Positions 1 through 8,748 of a stretch of DNA of 64,000 nt are shown in pieces (within the stretch, counting starts at the first letter, position 1; each line of letters begins with the position of its first letter). Source of the DNA: Sulfurimonadaceae bacterium. Its GTDB lineage: Bacteria > Campylobacterota > Campylobacteria > Campylobacterales > Sulfurimonadaceae. A model generated the notes under the pieces. That model ran no database searches and was not told the origin of the DNA. It was given only the letters and a program-made list of their open reading frames with translations. The stretch covers positions 1 through 64,000 of the forward strand of contig JADGDM010000002.1 of assembly GCA_016744905.1 (NCBI GenBank). The letters run 5' to 3'. A program made the position numbers and the translations under genes.

Positions 1-1055
1 GCTAAAGTCTCACCCGTTACCGTCATCGCATTCGCACGAAATACTGTACCACGTTTAGAGATCTCTTTCATAACCGCATTAACACCACCCGCGCGGTTGA
101 TATCATCCATATGAACTGTACTTAATGATGGAGAGATTTTAGCGATATGGGCAACTTGCTCACCGATCACGTTAATATCTTTGATATTAAAATCAACCTC
201 TGCCTCTTTAGCAATAGAAAGAAGATGAAGCACCGTGTTTGAACTACCACCCATCGCCATATCGATAACAAATGCATTGTTAATTGCATCTTTATTTAAG
301 ATATTACGCATATTCCATTTAGGATCTTCTTCTTTAACCATAGCAACGATACGACGTGCGGCTTCTTTAACCATCTCAATACGCTCAGGCGTCATGGCTA
401 AGATGGTTCCATTACCAGGAAGGGCAACACCCATCGCTTCACATAGTGTGTTCATAGAATTCGCAGTAAACATACCTGAACATGAACCACCACTTGGACA
501 CGCTTCACATTCGATCTCGTAAAGCTCTTCATCGCTCATATTACCCTCAGCGTGAACACCAACCGCTTCAAAAGCCGTTGCTAAATCAATAGGTGTACCA
601 TCAGCCTTATGACCTGCTTGCATTGGACCACCAGAAGCAAAGATAGTTGGAACGTTTACACGCAACGCACCCATCAACATACCCGGAACAATTTTGTCAC
701 AGTTAGGAATACAGATCAAACCATCAAGCTTGTGTGCGTTCATAACAGTTTCAATAGAATCCGCAATCAACTCACGAGAAGGTAATGAATACAACATTCC
801 ATCATGACCCATAGCAATACCATCATCAACACCAATAGTATTAAACTCAAATGGAACACCACCCGCTTCACGAATAGCCTCTTTTACAACTCTTCCATAC
901 TCTTGAAGAAAGAAGTGTCCAGGAATAATATCGATGTGAGAGTTTGCCACCCCAATAAACGGCTTATCAAAATCTTCATCTTTAAGTCCAGTTGCTCTTA
1001 AAAGTGAGCGGTGTGGGGTTTTATCAAACCCTTTTTTAATTGTATCACTACGCAT
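1..1055 (-). CDS. ilvD: Dihydroxy-acid dehydratase, N-terminal part (cut by window edge)
   Basis: The enzyme dehydrates 2,3-dihydroxy acids to 2-oxo acids in branched-chain amino acid synthesis and carries an Fe-S cluster. The visible N-terminal 351 residues start [19 protein letters not shown] and include the family signatures [46 protein letters not shown] and [12 protein letters not shown], with the cluster cysteines in place. The ATG lies at 1055 on the minus strand and the frame stays open to base 1, so the C-terminal part lies outside the window. Small open frames on the plus strand across this stretch are antisense shadows. Confidence 0.97.
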   Translation of the reverse strand, partial: MRSDTIKKGFDKTPHRSLLRATGLKDEDFDKPFIGVANSHIDIIPGHFFLQEYGRVVKEAIREAGGVPFEFNTIGVDDGIAMGHDGMLYSLPSRELIADSIETVMNAHKLDGLICIPNCDKIVPGMLMGALRVNVPTIFASGGPMQAGHKADGTPIDLATAFEAVGVHAEGNMSDEELYEIECEACPSGGSCSGMFTANSMNTLCEAMGVALPGNGTILAMTPERIEMVKEAARRIVAMVKEEDPKWNMRNILNKDAINNAFVIDMAMGGSSNTVLHLLSIAKEAEVDFNIKDINVIGEQVAHIAKISPSLSTVHMDDINRAGGVNAVMKEISKRGTVFRANAMTVTGETL

Positions 1056-1141
1056 ATTTGTCCTTTAAATTTATCTTTTTTATTGTTGTTCTTTATATAT
1101 AGTGAGATTATAGCTAAATTTAAAAGAATTTGCACAAAGGC

Positions 1142-1170
1142 TTTACATTTAATAATTTATCCGATATACT
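1142..1170 (+). promoter_or_regulatory. Sigma-70-type promoter of the tRNA cluster
   Basis: TTTACA (1142-1147) and TATACT (1165-1170) are separated by exactly 17 bases, a near-consensus -35/-10 pair. The predicted start near 1177 lies about 14 bases before the first tRNA. Strong promoters of this form are typical of stable RNA operons. Confidence 0.75.
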
Positions 1171-1190
1171 TCCACCTCAACAATACATGT

Positions 1191-1265
<75 letters not shown>

Positions 1266-1312
1266 TTATTTTGAAAAATTAGACTATAAAAATTGTTAAT
1301 TATTTATGTTAC

Positions 1313-1399
1313 GCCCGGATGGCGAAATTGGTAGACGCAGGGGACTTAAAATCCCCCGGTAGCAATACTGTGCCGGTTCAAGTCCGGCTCCGGGCACCA
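1313..1399 (+). tRNA. tRNA-Leu (TAA)
   Basis: This is a class II tRNA with a long variable arm. GCCCGGA pairs with TCCGGGC, the anticodon loop contains CTTAAAA (anticodon TAA), the T-arm has GGTTCAAGTCC, and the CCA end is encoded. Confidence 0.95.
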
Positions 1400-1438
1400 C
1401 CATATTTAATAAACAAACTTTTAATAATTATATATTAT

Positions 1439-1512
1439 GGCGCCATCGCCAAGTGGTAAGGCCGGAGCCTGCAAAGCTTCTATCCCCAGTTCAAATCTGG
1501 GTGGCGCCTCCA
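1439..1512 (+). tRNA. tRNA-Cys (GCA)
   Basis: GGCGCCA pairs with TGGCGCC, the anticodon loop contains CTGCAAA (anticodon GCA), the T-loop is AGTTCAAATCT, and CCA is encoded at 1510-1512. Confidence 0.95.
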
Positions 1513-1532
1513 CATAATCTATAACTAAACAC

Positions 1533-1623
1533 GGAGGATTGGCAGAGTTGGTCGATTGCACTGGCCTTGAAAGCCAGCGAAGTGTCAAAGCTTCCCAGGG
1601 TTCGAATCCCTGGTCCTCCACCA
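1533..1623 (+). tRNA. tRNA-Ser (TGA)
   Basis: This is a class II tRNA with a long variable arm. GGAGGAT pairs with GTCCTCC, the anticodon loop contains CTTGAAA (anticodon TGA), the T-loop is GGTTCGAATCC, and CCA is encoded at 1621-1623. It is the last gene of the cluster. Immediately downstream, an 11-bp direct repeat (TATTCTATATA twice, about 1657-1679) lies in AT-rich sequence. Confidence 0.95.
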
Positions 1624-1740
1624 CCTACATAAACAATCAAAAACACAACTAAATAGTATTCTATATAATATTCTATATAGCTCTTTTAATCCCTACTTAT
1701 AGGTCTATAAAACACACTTATATCTCTCAATCGCTTACAA

Positions 1741-2375
1741 TTACTCATATTTTACTGTAAAAGCATCAAAAGCCTGTGCACTTAATTTTGGAAATTCAAA
1801 TAAGGGCACATGTCCACTCTCTTCAATAATTAAAAGCTCACTTCCTGCAATGCGCTCTTGAAATAATTGAGCATTTTCCACATAAACAGCTCTCTCTTTG
1901 GCATCCTAAATAATCAAGCTTGGTACTTTTACTTTCTCCACCATTTTACTAAAATCCAGTTCTGGAGTGACTGCATTAAAAACAATTTTCTCTATCTCTT
2001 TGCACCCACATTTTTCTTCTGTTACATACGAAATTATAAATCCTGGAATACAAGGAGGTTTATTCATTCCAAGTGATAACAGAGTTTCAAACTCCTCTTA
2101 TGTACAGACATCGATCATAGGATTTTTATAATCCTTACTCAACAATATATCCAACTCACTGTCTATACTCTTCAAACCCAGAGAATAAAAAAGTGTTAAA
2201 CTTTTGACACTTCTATAAAATATCACACTGCAAACCAAGGTGATCCCTCCACCCATAGAGTTCCTTAAAATGTGAATATTGGTAACATTAAAGGCATCTA
2301 AAATTCACGTAACACCTTTGTTTAAATCACTCTATACATGTCTAAATCTGCACTGCACGTTTAAAATTTGCCTAT
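1741..2375 (-). pseudogene. Decayed alpha/beta-hydrolase gene
   Basis: No intact gene is present here, but the minus strand still reads as the second half of an alpha/beta hydrolase. The nucleophile elbow is recognisable as NIHILRNSMGGG (normally GNSMGG, about 2240-2290). It is followed by a cap-like stretch PPCIPGFIISYVTEEK and the C-terminal strand and His loop KVPSLII-stop-DAKERAVYVENAQLF ... EESGHVPLFEFP, ending at a normal stop at 1741. In-frame stops interrupt it (a TAG within LII/DAK near 1906, a TAA before EEFETLLSLG near 2100, and one near 2304). A frame shift separates VLREF from LDAF near 2305. No start is visible, so it is 5'-truncated as well. It fills most of the space between the tRNA cluster and the next gene. 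Confidence 0.85.
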
Positions 2376-2380
2376 TATTT

Positions 2381-4480
2381 TCAACTCTTTCTTTTAATCA
2401 AAATAGAGTTAGGAAGTTGTGACAATTTATTAGAATTATCCAACTGTTTTACTTTTTCATAAATCTCATCTTTCGCATTAAGTTTAATAAACTTGTTTAA
2501 CTCATCTACTTGAGTATAGATACGCATAAAGCGCTCAAAAACCTTCTCCCAAAAAATCAAACTATGCGTTGCGTATTCATACATTTCTTGAATATAAAAT
2601 GGTTTTAAACTATTTCGAATCAACTCTTTACAAGAATCAAATTCAAGGTATTTATCTAAGGCAATTAATATCTCTTTAGGTTTAGCTTTTTGATGTGTTG
2701 CAGCAGCAATTTCAGAGTGTAACTTACCCTCCAATGCAATTGCCTTGGGCAATACTTCTACATACTCATATCTATCCATCATAATAAAAGCTTCGTTATA
2801 ACGTTTCTCCATGATAGTCATATTAAACTCTTTTTTAATTTTAATTCTAAATGCCATCTTTTGGATATCACTTTTATACATAGGAAATGCTTTTAGTTTC
2901 ATGGCAGATTCAACAGCCTTATCAAATCGATGTAAAGACTCATAATCCAACATCTCACTTTTAATATTCTCCGCAATAAGTAACATTTTATTATAGATAT
3001 CTGTATCTTTTAAAAATTCAAACTCGGCTGTGTATTTAAAGTAAAGATCTACATTTTGCTCTTTAATCGCCTTTTCTGATTTTTCAAAAGCATCAACGTT
3101 ATTAAAGAGATGTCCTATAAGACCCTTCTTCTCTACTATTTTTGCAAAAGGCCGTAAGATACCCTCTGCTTTTCTATAATTAGAGACGGGATCATCTTGA
3201 AGTAGTGCCTTTGCACGTTTAAAAGTATTATTCCAAATAACCTCTAGTTTCGCATAAGACTGCGTTCCTTGTAGAACGGGAAAATCATGTGCCAATAAAA
3301 ATGCAACCGAAAGTTCTCTGGCTTGTACTGCATTATAAAATTCAACCAACTCAGCTGAGTATTTTAAATAAGTTTCAAATTCTACATATCTTTTATCATT
3401 CATAAAAACAGACATCAGTTCACGTGCACGAGGGATATGGTTTTGAGAGATCATATTTATCGCATCTTGTAAACTCACATCAAATTGCGTAAAAATAAAG
3501 TCTGAGTAACTTGGATGTGTTTTTAAAAATATATTCTCTTCGCAGTAGCGCTGTACTTCAGCCACATTATCAACTTTTATGGCCACTTCAAAAGCATCAA
3601 TATGATACGCCATATCAATTATCTGTACGACTCCATTAACAAAACCAAAAAAGATAATACTTTTATTGATATTGACACTAGAGACACCCTTATATACCAA
3701 CTGATACGTGAAATCTATTTCATATGTCTGTATATTGAAAAAATAGATATCTGTAGAACGACTCGTAATTAAGATATATGTTTCATTAATACGTTGTAAA
3801 GCGCTAGGCCAATGGGCAAGAAGGTTTTTTTCAAAGATTTTCTCTTTAGTTGAAATATCATAGACACTGATACTCCCATCATCTTGTGCCGTCATAAATC
3901 TCTTTTTATCTAAAAAAAGCATCGCCTCTATCACCGCTTTAGAAGTAAAGATATACACTTCTTTAGATCTTTTAATATCAAATACCGTAGTACTTTTATT
4001 AAAAGATGAATAAATTAAATAACGTTCACCCTCACTAAAGCATAGTGTATTAATATAATCAGGCTTGGGTTTAAAAAGTAGCATAGGTGCTAAATGTGGC
4101 ATCGTGTAGAGACTACATCGCCCGTTCACATCCCCAAGAGCCAAATACTTTTCACTTTTAGAAAATAGCGAAACCTCAATATCAGCATCACCATCATAAT
4201 AGAGACGCTCTTGTTTTAAAGCATCACTATACGTATAGATCAATAGCTTATGATCTCCCGTACTTGGAAACAGTACTCTAGAGTTTCTACTGGCCGAAGT
4301 CGCCTTAGAATAGCTATGAATCTCTTGCGTCGTTGTTGAGAGCTCATTTTTATATACCCTCTTATATTCACTATCATAATAAAAAACTTCTATACGATTA
4401 TTGGCAATAACCAAACCCTTATCATCCCCTTTAATAGAAACAATACTGGCGGCATGATGAAGTTCATTCAGTAGTTTCAT
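2381..4480 (-). CDS. Beta-propeller (WD40-like) plus helical-repeat protein
   Basis: The first roughly 280 of 699 residues form degenerate WD40-type blades, for example GDVNGRCSLYTMP, AQDDGSISVYDIS and GFVNGVVQIIDMA. The rest is helix-rich with no predicted membrane segment, containing repeated units such as YAKLEVIWNNTFKRAKALL. It is a paralogue of the 717-residue protein at 19058-21211, with the same order of propeller then solenoid and shared helical signatures. Its start overlaps the stop of the upstream PAS-domain gene (TAATG), so the two are probably co-transcribed. No signal peptide is seen, so a cytoplasmic scaffold is likely. The biochemical role is unknown. Confidence 0.85.
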   Translation of the reverse strand: MKLLNELHHAASIVSIKGDDKGLVIANNRIEVFYYDSEYKRVYKNELSTTTQEIHSYSKATSASRNSRVLFPSTGDHKLLIYTYSDALKQERLYYDGDADIEVSLFSKSEKYLALGDVNGRCSLYTMPHLAPMLLFKPKPDYINTLCFSEGERYLIYSSFNKSTTVFDIKRSKEVYIFTSKAVIEAMLFLDKKRFMTAQDDGSISVYDISTKEKIFEKNLLAHWPSALQRINETYILITSRSTDIYFFNIQTYEIDFTYQLVYKGVSSVNINKSIIFFGFVNGVVQIIDMAYHIDAFEVAIKVDNVAEVQRYCEENIFLKTHPSYSDFIFTQFDVSLQDAINMISQNHIPRARELMSVFMNDKRYVEFETYLKYSAELVEFYNAVQARELSVAFLLAHDFPVLQGTQSYAKLEVIWNNTFKRAKALLQDDPVSNYRKAEGILRPFAKIVEKKGLIGHLFNNVDAFEKSEKAIKEQNVDLYFKYTAEFEFLKDTDIYNKMLLIAENIKSEMLDYESLHRFDKAVESAMKLKAFPMYKSDIQKMAFRIKIKKEFNMTIMEKRYNEAFIMMDRYEYVEVLPKAIALEGKLHSEIAAATHQKAKPKEILIALDKYLEFDSCKELIRNSLKPFYIQEMYEYATHSLIFWEKVFERFMRIYTQVDELNKFIKLNAKDEIYEKVKQLDNSNKLSQLPNSILIKRKS

Positions 4481-5748
4481 TAAATCCCTTGAGGTACCGC
4501 TTCTAAACAGATTAACAATTCATCGCTATCAATTTTAGAAAGTCTTAGTGCATACAATGATCCATTAAGGCCACCTAAGCACTCTAGTATCAATGGTTCA
4601 TCGCTATAAAGTTCATTATAAATATCACTCCACAGTTTGGGAAAAGAATCAAAACGCATTTGAGACTCTTTTGTTAAAAGCTTAAGGACCGAGAGTTGCA
4701 TACTTTGCAATTCATTTAAAAGTTCTGCTTGATCAAATGGATCGATAATTGATTCCAGTTTATCGTTATATTCGATAATCACATTTTCTTTATTAAGTAT
4801 ACCTGCTGCCAAAGGGATCATCGCTAAAAGCTCACTGATTTTAGAACTTTGAATCTGTTCTAACCTTGAGTTTTCCTCTTTCGCTTGCATATCTCGTAGA
4901 AGTTGATCATGTTCAACCTCTTTAGTAATGTCTCTTTGTAAGGCGATATACTCAGTAATTTCACCTTTTTTCCCTAAAATTGGAGAAATAGTACTATCAA
5001 CGTAGTAGAGACTTCCATCTTTTTTACGATTACAAACAACGGCATTAAAACGTTTTTTAGAAGATATGGTTTTCCATAAGTTGGTATAAAATTCTTTAGG
5101 CGTATTTGGATTACGCAAAGCACGGAAGGTTCTACCTATCAGAGATTCACGTCTGTATCCACTATACGTACAAAACTGATCATTAACATAGGTAATAAAA
5201 CCATCTAAGTCCGTCACAACTATTCCATTTATTGAATCAACTATCTTTTTATAATCATCGAGTAGTTTTTTCTCATGAAGAACATTCTCTTTTTCTTGAA
5301 TAATTTTATCAAGCTGAAGATTAAAATAAATCGCTAAAACATCCGATAGATTGTATTCAAAAATCGTAGAAAAATTGTCTAAAATAACATTGGTTTGTTC
5401 TTTATCTGCAATAATTCTCTGAAATAAAAATTCGCGAACAACAGAACTAAGATCCATATAAATAAGAAATATCTCATTTATTTTCAGACCTTTTTCATCA
5501 AAGTATTCAACCAGCTGTTCTGCATAAGGACAAAACTTCAAGCTCTCTGTTTGTTCGATAATATCAAAGGTATAACTAAGTATACGGATACCTATAACGT
5601 TGACCATATCATCTGCACAAAGCTGATGCTCTTGCATTAAAGTAGAAGTTGCTTCTTTACTACACCACGAAATCAATATATCATCAATGCCATCTATAAA
5701 ATGAGGAAGGTACTCTTCGAGTTTATCTGGTTCAAAATTACTATACAT
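4480..5748 (-). CDS. PAS-domain sensor protein without kinase domain
   Basis: An N-terminal helical domain of about 170 residues, vaguely like RsbRD-type or globin-like sensory helices, precedes a linker and a PAS/PAC domain (VVTDLDGFITYVNDQFCTYSGYRRESLIGRTF, with the PAC tail EYIALQRDITKEV). A coiled coil and a C-terminal domain of about 110 residues follow. No histidine kinase, GGDEF or methyl-accepting domain is present, so output is probably by protein contact. The partner may be the propeller protein encoded immediately downstream with a 1-base overlap. The start is uncertain: ATG at 5748 is used here, while a TTG at 5787 would add 13 residues, and neither has a clear ribosome-binding site. 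Confidence 0.8.
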   Translation of the reverse strand: MYSNFEPDKLEEYLPHFIDGIDDILISWCSKEATSTLMQEHQLCADDMVNVIGIRILSYTFDIIEQTESLKFCPYAEQLVEYFDEKGLKINEIFLIYMDLSSVVREFLFQRIIADKEQTNVILDNFSTIFEYNLSDVLAIYFNLQLDKIIQEKENVLHEKKLLDDYKKIVDSINGIVVTDLDGFITYVNDQFCTYSGYRRESLIGRTFRALRNPNTPKEFYTNLWKTISSKKRFNAVVCNRKKDGSLYYVDSTISPILGKKGEITEYIALQRDITKEVEHDQLLRDMQAKEENSRLEQIQSSKISELLAMIPLAAGILNKENVIIEYNDKLESIIDPFDQAELLNELQSMQLSVLKLLTKESQMRFDSFPKLWSDIYNELYSDEPLILECLGGLNGSLYALRLSKIDSDELLICLEAVPQGI

Positions 5749-5895
5749 ATTAACTATACTAGCACTTTTAAATTTAAAACTTATCAATTTATTAGTTTAT
5801 ATTATAATTATGACAAAACATCGAAACAGACTAGTAATTTAGCTATTTATAAATTTAACTAGGTAATATAACGATAAAAATCACTAAGGAACATT

Positions 5896-6210
5896 ATGCA
5901 CCTAACCAACATCGAGACGATACCTGGGAAAACCATTACGGAACATTACGGAATTGTCTCCGGATCCACTGTGCGCGCTAAACATGCAGGTCGTGATATT
6001 ATGGCTGGATTAAAAAATATCTTTGGAGGCGAGCTTAAAGGCTATACCGAACTCTTAAGCGAGTCACGTGATGAGGCTTTAGAACGTATGAAAGAACAAG
6101 CGCGCTCACTCGGAGCCAATGCAGTTGTCAATGTACGCTTTTCAACCTCATCAGTGGCCGCAGGTGCCGCAGAGCTTTATGTCTATGGAACGGCGGTCAG
6201 TGTAAACTAA
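5896..6210 (+). CDS. YbjQ-family (UPF0145) protein
   Basis: The 104-residue protein matches the YbjQ/DUF74 family throughout. It has the N-terminal strand TIPGKTITEHYGIVSGSTV, the central helix signature AGLKNIFGGELKGYTELL, the stretch ARDEAL-like ESRDEALERMKEQARSLGANAVVNVRF, and a C-terminal AYGTAV-like strand (YVYGTAVSV). The family is often labelled heavy-metal-binding, but I see no dedicated metal ligands. A good AAGGAAC site precedes the ATG. Its TAA overlaps the ATG of the next, membrane-anchored YbjQ paralogue (TAATG), beginning a three-gene operon. Confidence 0.9.
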   Translation: MHLTNIETIPGKTITEHYGIVSGSTVRAKHAGRDIMAGLKNIFGGELKGYTELLSESRDEALERMKEQARSLGANAVVNVRFSTSSVAAGAAELYVYGTAVSVN

Positions 6211-6671
6211 TGGATGAAGGGACTGAAATAATTATCAATATTTTCCTTATTCTTATTCCTATTGTTTTGGGATATTTTATTGGTAAACATTTGGAGAAAA
6301 AGCACTATATCTCAATTAAAGAGCGTGAAAAAGAGTATGCCCATATTCCAACGATAGGACTCAAGCATCCCCTTCAACCTGATTTGGTAACTGAATCCAA
6401 ACTCGTTAGTGGTAGTGTGGTTATCTCAATAGATCATTTTAAACGTCTTGTCGCAGCCTTGCGTAACATCTTTGGTGGAAATATTGCGGCCTATGAGTCA
6501 CTGATTGACCGAGCGCGCAGAGAAGCGATATTACGTATGAAAGAGCAGGCCTTAGATGCTGATGAGATTATCAATATCCGAATTGAGACTTCTTCTATCT
6601 CTAAAAACTCTCGCAAGGGAAGTATCGGTAGTGTTGAAGCTTATGCATATGGAACGGCATTAAAGTATTGA
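6210..6671 (+). CDS. Membrane-anchored YbjQ-family protein
   Basis: The 153-residue protein starts with a single hydrophobic segment (residues about 6-25, IINIFLILIPIVLGYFIG) and a charged linker. A YbjQ domain follows: KLVSGSVVISIDHFKR, AALRNIFGGNIAAYESLI, REAILRMKEQALDADEIINIRIET and EAYAYGTALKY. It is a paralogue of the soluble protein encoded just upstream, with one anchoring helix added. The gene overlaps both neighbours, so the soluble YbjQ, anchored YbjQ and M48 peptidase are probably made together. The domain most likely faces the cytoplasm, but orientation is not certain. Confidence 0.85.
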   Translation: MDEGTEIIINIFLILIPIVLGYFIGKHLEKKHYISIKEREKEYAHIPTIGLKHPLQPDLVTESKLVSGSVVISIDHFKRLVAALRNIFGGNIAAYESLIDRARREAILRMKEQALDADEIINIRIETSSISKNSRKGSIGSVEAYAYGTALKY

Positions 6672-7447
6672 AATTCAACACCTCATTGCCTGATGATGAT
6701 GTCAATGTCAGTAAAAGTTCAGCACTTTCAGATTTGACATGGATGGTTTTAGGGACGATGCTAATTCTTCTCTTTTTATACTTTACCCTTGGTTCACTCA
6801 TCGAACTTGGTGTCAAAAATATCTCCGTCAAAAATGAACAGAAATTTTTCTCCTACCTCCCTATCGATACACTTTTTAAAGAAGAGAACAATCAAAGCAC
6901 TCCCTATCAAAAACTACTTGATGAATCAGCCCACTGTTTTAATTCTCCCTACCACTTCATTCTCAATCTCAGTGAGGACAATGTATCCAATGCCTACGCC
7001 CTACCCGGTGGGTTTATTATCATAAACCAAGGACTGATACATAAAGCTACTTCTGAAAATGAACTCTTTTTTGTCCTCGCACATGAAGTAGGTCATTTTA
7101 AAAATCGTGATCATTTAGAGGGAATTGGTCGTGGTTTTATGGCGATTACCTTAAGTGCTATGATGGGTCTCTCTGATGCCAGTGAATTGATGAGTACCTC
7201 TTTAAACTTTGGTGAAAGTCACTTCTCAAAAAGTGCTGAGAGTGAAGCAGATCTTTATGCGGTAGACATGATGATGTGCAGATATGGTCATTCTACTGGT
7301 GCGACTGATTTTTTTAAACACCTTCCCAGTGATAGTCAAAATACACTCTTTTCGAGCCATCCTAAAACACTCGAACGTATTAAAAATTTAGAATCTTATA
7401 TCAAGAAAAAGAACTATCCAGTAGGAACGCTTAAAAGTTTTCGTTAA
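6668..7447 (+). CDS. M48-family membrane zinc metallopeptidase
   Basis: The zinc site HEVGH begins at residue 139 (LAHEVGHFKNRDH). The third ligand is the Glu in SAESEADLYAVDMM, and SHPKTLERIKNLE is typical of the M48 C-terminus. A transmembrane segment lies at residues about 24-46. ALPGGFIIINQGLI is the usual M48 strand before the helix. The start is a TTG overlapping the TGA of the preceding YbjQ gene. The family degrades or trims membrane-associated or periplasmic proteins. Its translational linkage to two YbjQ proteins suggests that these regulate or present substrates to it. The 3' end overlaps the convergent oxygenase gene by 17 bases. Confidence 0.88.
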   Translation: MKFNTSLPDDDVNVSKSSALSDLTWMVLGTMLILLFLYFTLGSLIELGVKNISVKNEQKFFSYLPIDTLFKEENNQSTPYQKLLDESAHCFNSPYHFILNLSEDNVSNAYALPGGFIIINQGLIHKATSENELFFVLAHEVGHFKNRDHLEGIGRGFMAITLSAMMGLSDASELMSTSLNFGESHFSKSAESEADLYAVDMMMCRYGHSTGATDFFKHLPSDSQNTLFSSHPKTLERIKNLESYIKKKNYPVGTLKSFR

Positions 7448-8048
7448 CTCTGAACCAACCGGCAATAGAGTAGCGAGCACAGTTTGAGATCAATACTTCA
7501 TGCGGAAATTTTTCACTTAAAAATATCACCACCACACCCTTGCGTGGTTGCACTTTTTTAATAACTTCACTGCCATCCTCACTATAAATAAGCATCTCTC
7601 CTCCATCATCTTCTTTCCAGTCAGGATTGAGATAGACCACTGTTGTTAATTTTCGATTTGATCTGCCTTTAAAGGCATCAACATGCTTTTGATAAAAGGC
7701 ACCTTTTTCATACAGTGCGAAGTGTGTTTCATAATCATACAAGCCCATATAAAGACGTCGATTTATCGCTTCTCTAAGTGAGTCTCCCCATGCAAGAAAG
7801 GCTTCCTCAGCCTCTCCAGAACCATCAATCCAATGAGTTTTATCACTACGAATCTTTTGTGCCAAATGTTCTTCAGATCCTCGTCCAATTTGTGCTTCTG
7901 TAAGTTCATCATCTTTCAAACCTTGTGCACGTGAACACAAGCCATCAATAATATTCTCAGAAATCAAAGTATCAAATATTATATACCCCTCGTCCACTAA
8001 GGCATCTGCTATCAAGTCTGCTGTATTTTCATCTATTGTGTTTTTCAT
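7431..8048 (-). CDS. 2OG-Fe(II) oxygenase family protein
   Basis: The C-terminal half is a double-stranded beta-helix oxygenase of the SM-20/prolyl 4-hydroxylase type. It has an HxD pair (YQKHVDAF), the downstream His (KFPHEVLI) and the 2-oxoglutarate Arg (ARYSIAGWFRVN). The likely reaction is hydroxylation of a protein or small molecule using Fe(II), oxygen and 2-oxoglutarate, with the substrate unknown. The ATG at 8048 was chosen because the alternative at 8075 would overlap the start codon of the divergent DUF429 gene. The full length is about 205 residues. Confidence 0.88.
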   Translation of the reverse strand: MKNTIDENTADLIADALVDEGYIIFDTLISENIIDGLCSRAQGLKDDELTEAQIGRGSEEHLAQKIRSDKTHWIDGSGEAEEAFLAWGDSLREAINRRLYMGLYDYETHFALYEKGAFYQKHVDAFKGRSNRKLTTVVYLNPDWKEDDGGEMLIYSEDGSEVIKKVQPRKGVVVIFLSEKFPHEVLISNCARYSIAGWFRVNENF

Positions 8049-8073
8049 GACAATATTATAGTAGAATGCGCCC

Positions 8074-8748
8074 ATGAATAAAACTATATTGGGTATCGAT
8101 CTTGGTGGCTGTATGAGTGGAAACTCAGCTTATGTCTTAGCGCGCTATGAAAATGAAAAGATTGTTGTCACAGAACACTTTAAAGAGCCAAAACATAAAG
8201 ATCATCTTGAGTGTGAAAAGTACTTGATAGAGACACTGAACAGACTCCGTCCAGATATGATTTGTATTGATGCACCTTTAAGCTTGCCTAGAGTTTTAAT
8301 AGACCCTGCATTTATTCCAAAACAAAGAGTTGGCAAAGGTGAGGTTTTAAATCCTTTTCTTTTTCGTGATACGGACTATTTTTTATATAAAGAATTTGGA
8401 CTTAAACCCATGCCTCCTGCGGGAGACCGTATCGGTCGTTTGACTGCGCGTGCGGTCTCTTTACTTAGACAACTTAAGTATGATGGCAGCGCGCTGGAGA
8501 TAGAGGGTAAATATGTACCTATCTATGAGGTCTATCCTAAACAGATTGCACACCATTTGGATCTTTTACCTTATAAAGACACGCCAGAGAAAACACTCAG
8601 CGCGCTGGGTCTAACGTTAGAAGACTATGATGAACATGTCATTGATGCACTGCTGTGTGTGTACGCAGGTTCAAAGATACTCAAAGGTGACTTTATAGGC
8701 ACCGATAAAGAAACAAAAAAAGAGGGCTGGTGCTATCCAATAATATGA
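8074..8748 (+). CDS. DUF429 family protein (predicted nuclease fold)
   Basis: The 224-residue protein starts with an RNase H-like strand (ILGIDLGGCMSGNSAYVLA) and continues with the conserved IDAPLSLP and GDRIGRLTARAVSL segments and a C-terminal HVIDALLCVYAG. These match DUF429, a family proposed to have an RNase H-like nuclease fold, although no activity is established here. It starts within 30 bases of the divergent oxygenase gene and overlaps the downstream transporter gene (ATGA). Two perfect CAGCGCGCTG palindromes lie inside it. Confidence 0.82.
   Translation: MNKTILGIDLGGCMSGNSAYVLARYENEKIVVTEHFKEPKHKDHLECEKYLIETLNRLRPDMICIDAPLSLPRVLIDPAFIPKQRVGKGEVLNPFLFRDTDYFLYKEFGLKPMPPAGDRIGRLTARAVSLLRQLKYDGSALEIEGKYVPIYEVYPKQIAHHLDLLPYKDTPEKTLSALGLTLEDYDEHVIDALLCVYAGSKILKGDFIGTDKETKKEGWCYPII

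Noticed and set aside
1421-1624. Minus-strand open frame of 67 residues across the tRNA-Cys and tRNA-Ser genes
   Set aside because: It is read entirely from tRNA sequence and resembles the well-known spurious tRNA-derived 'GDGARTRF...FELGIEALQAPALP' translations.
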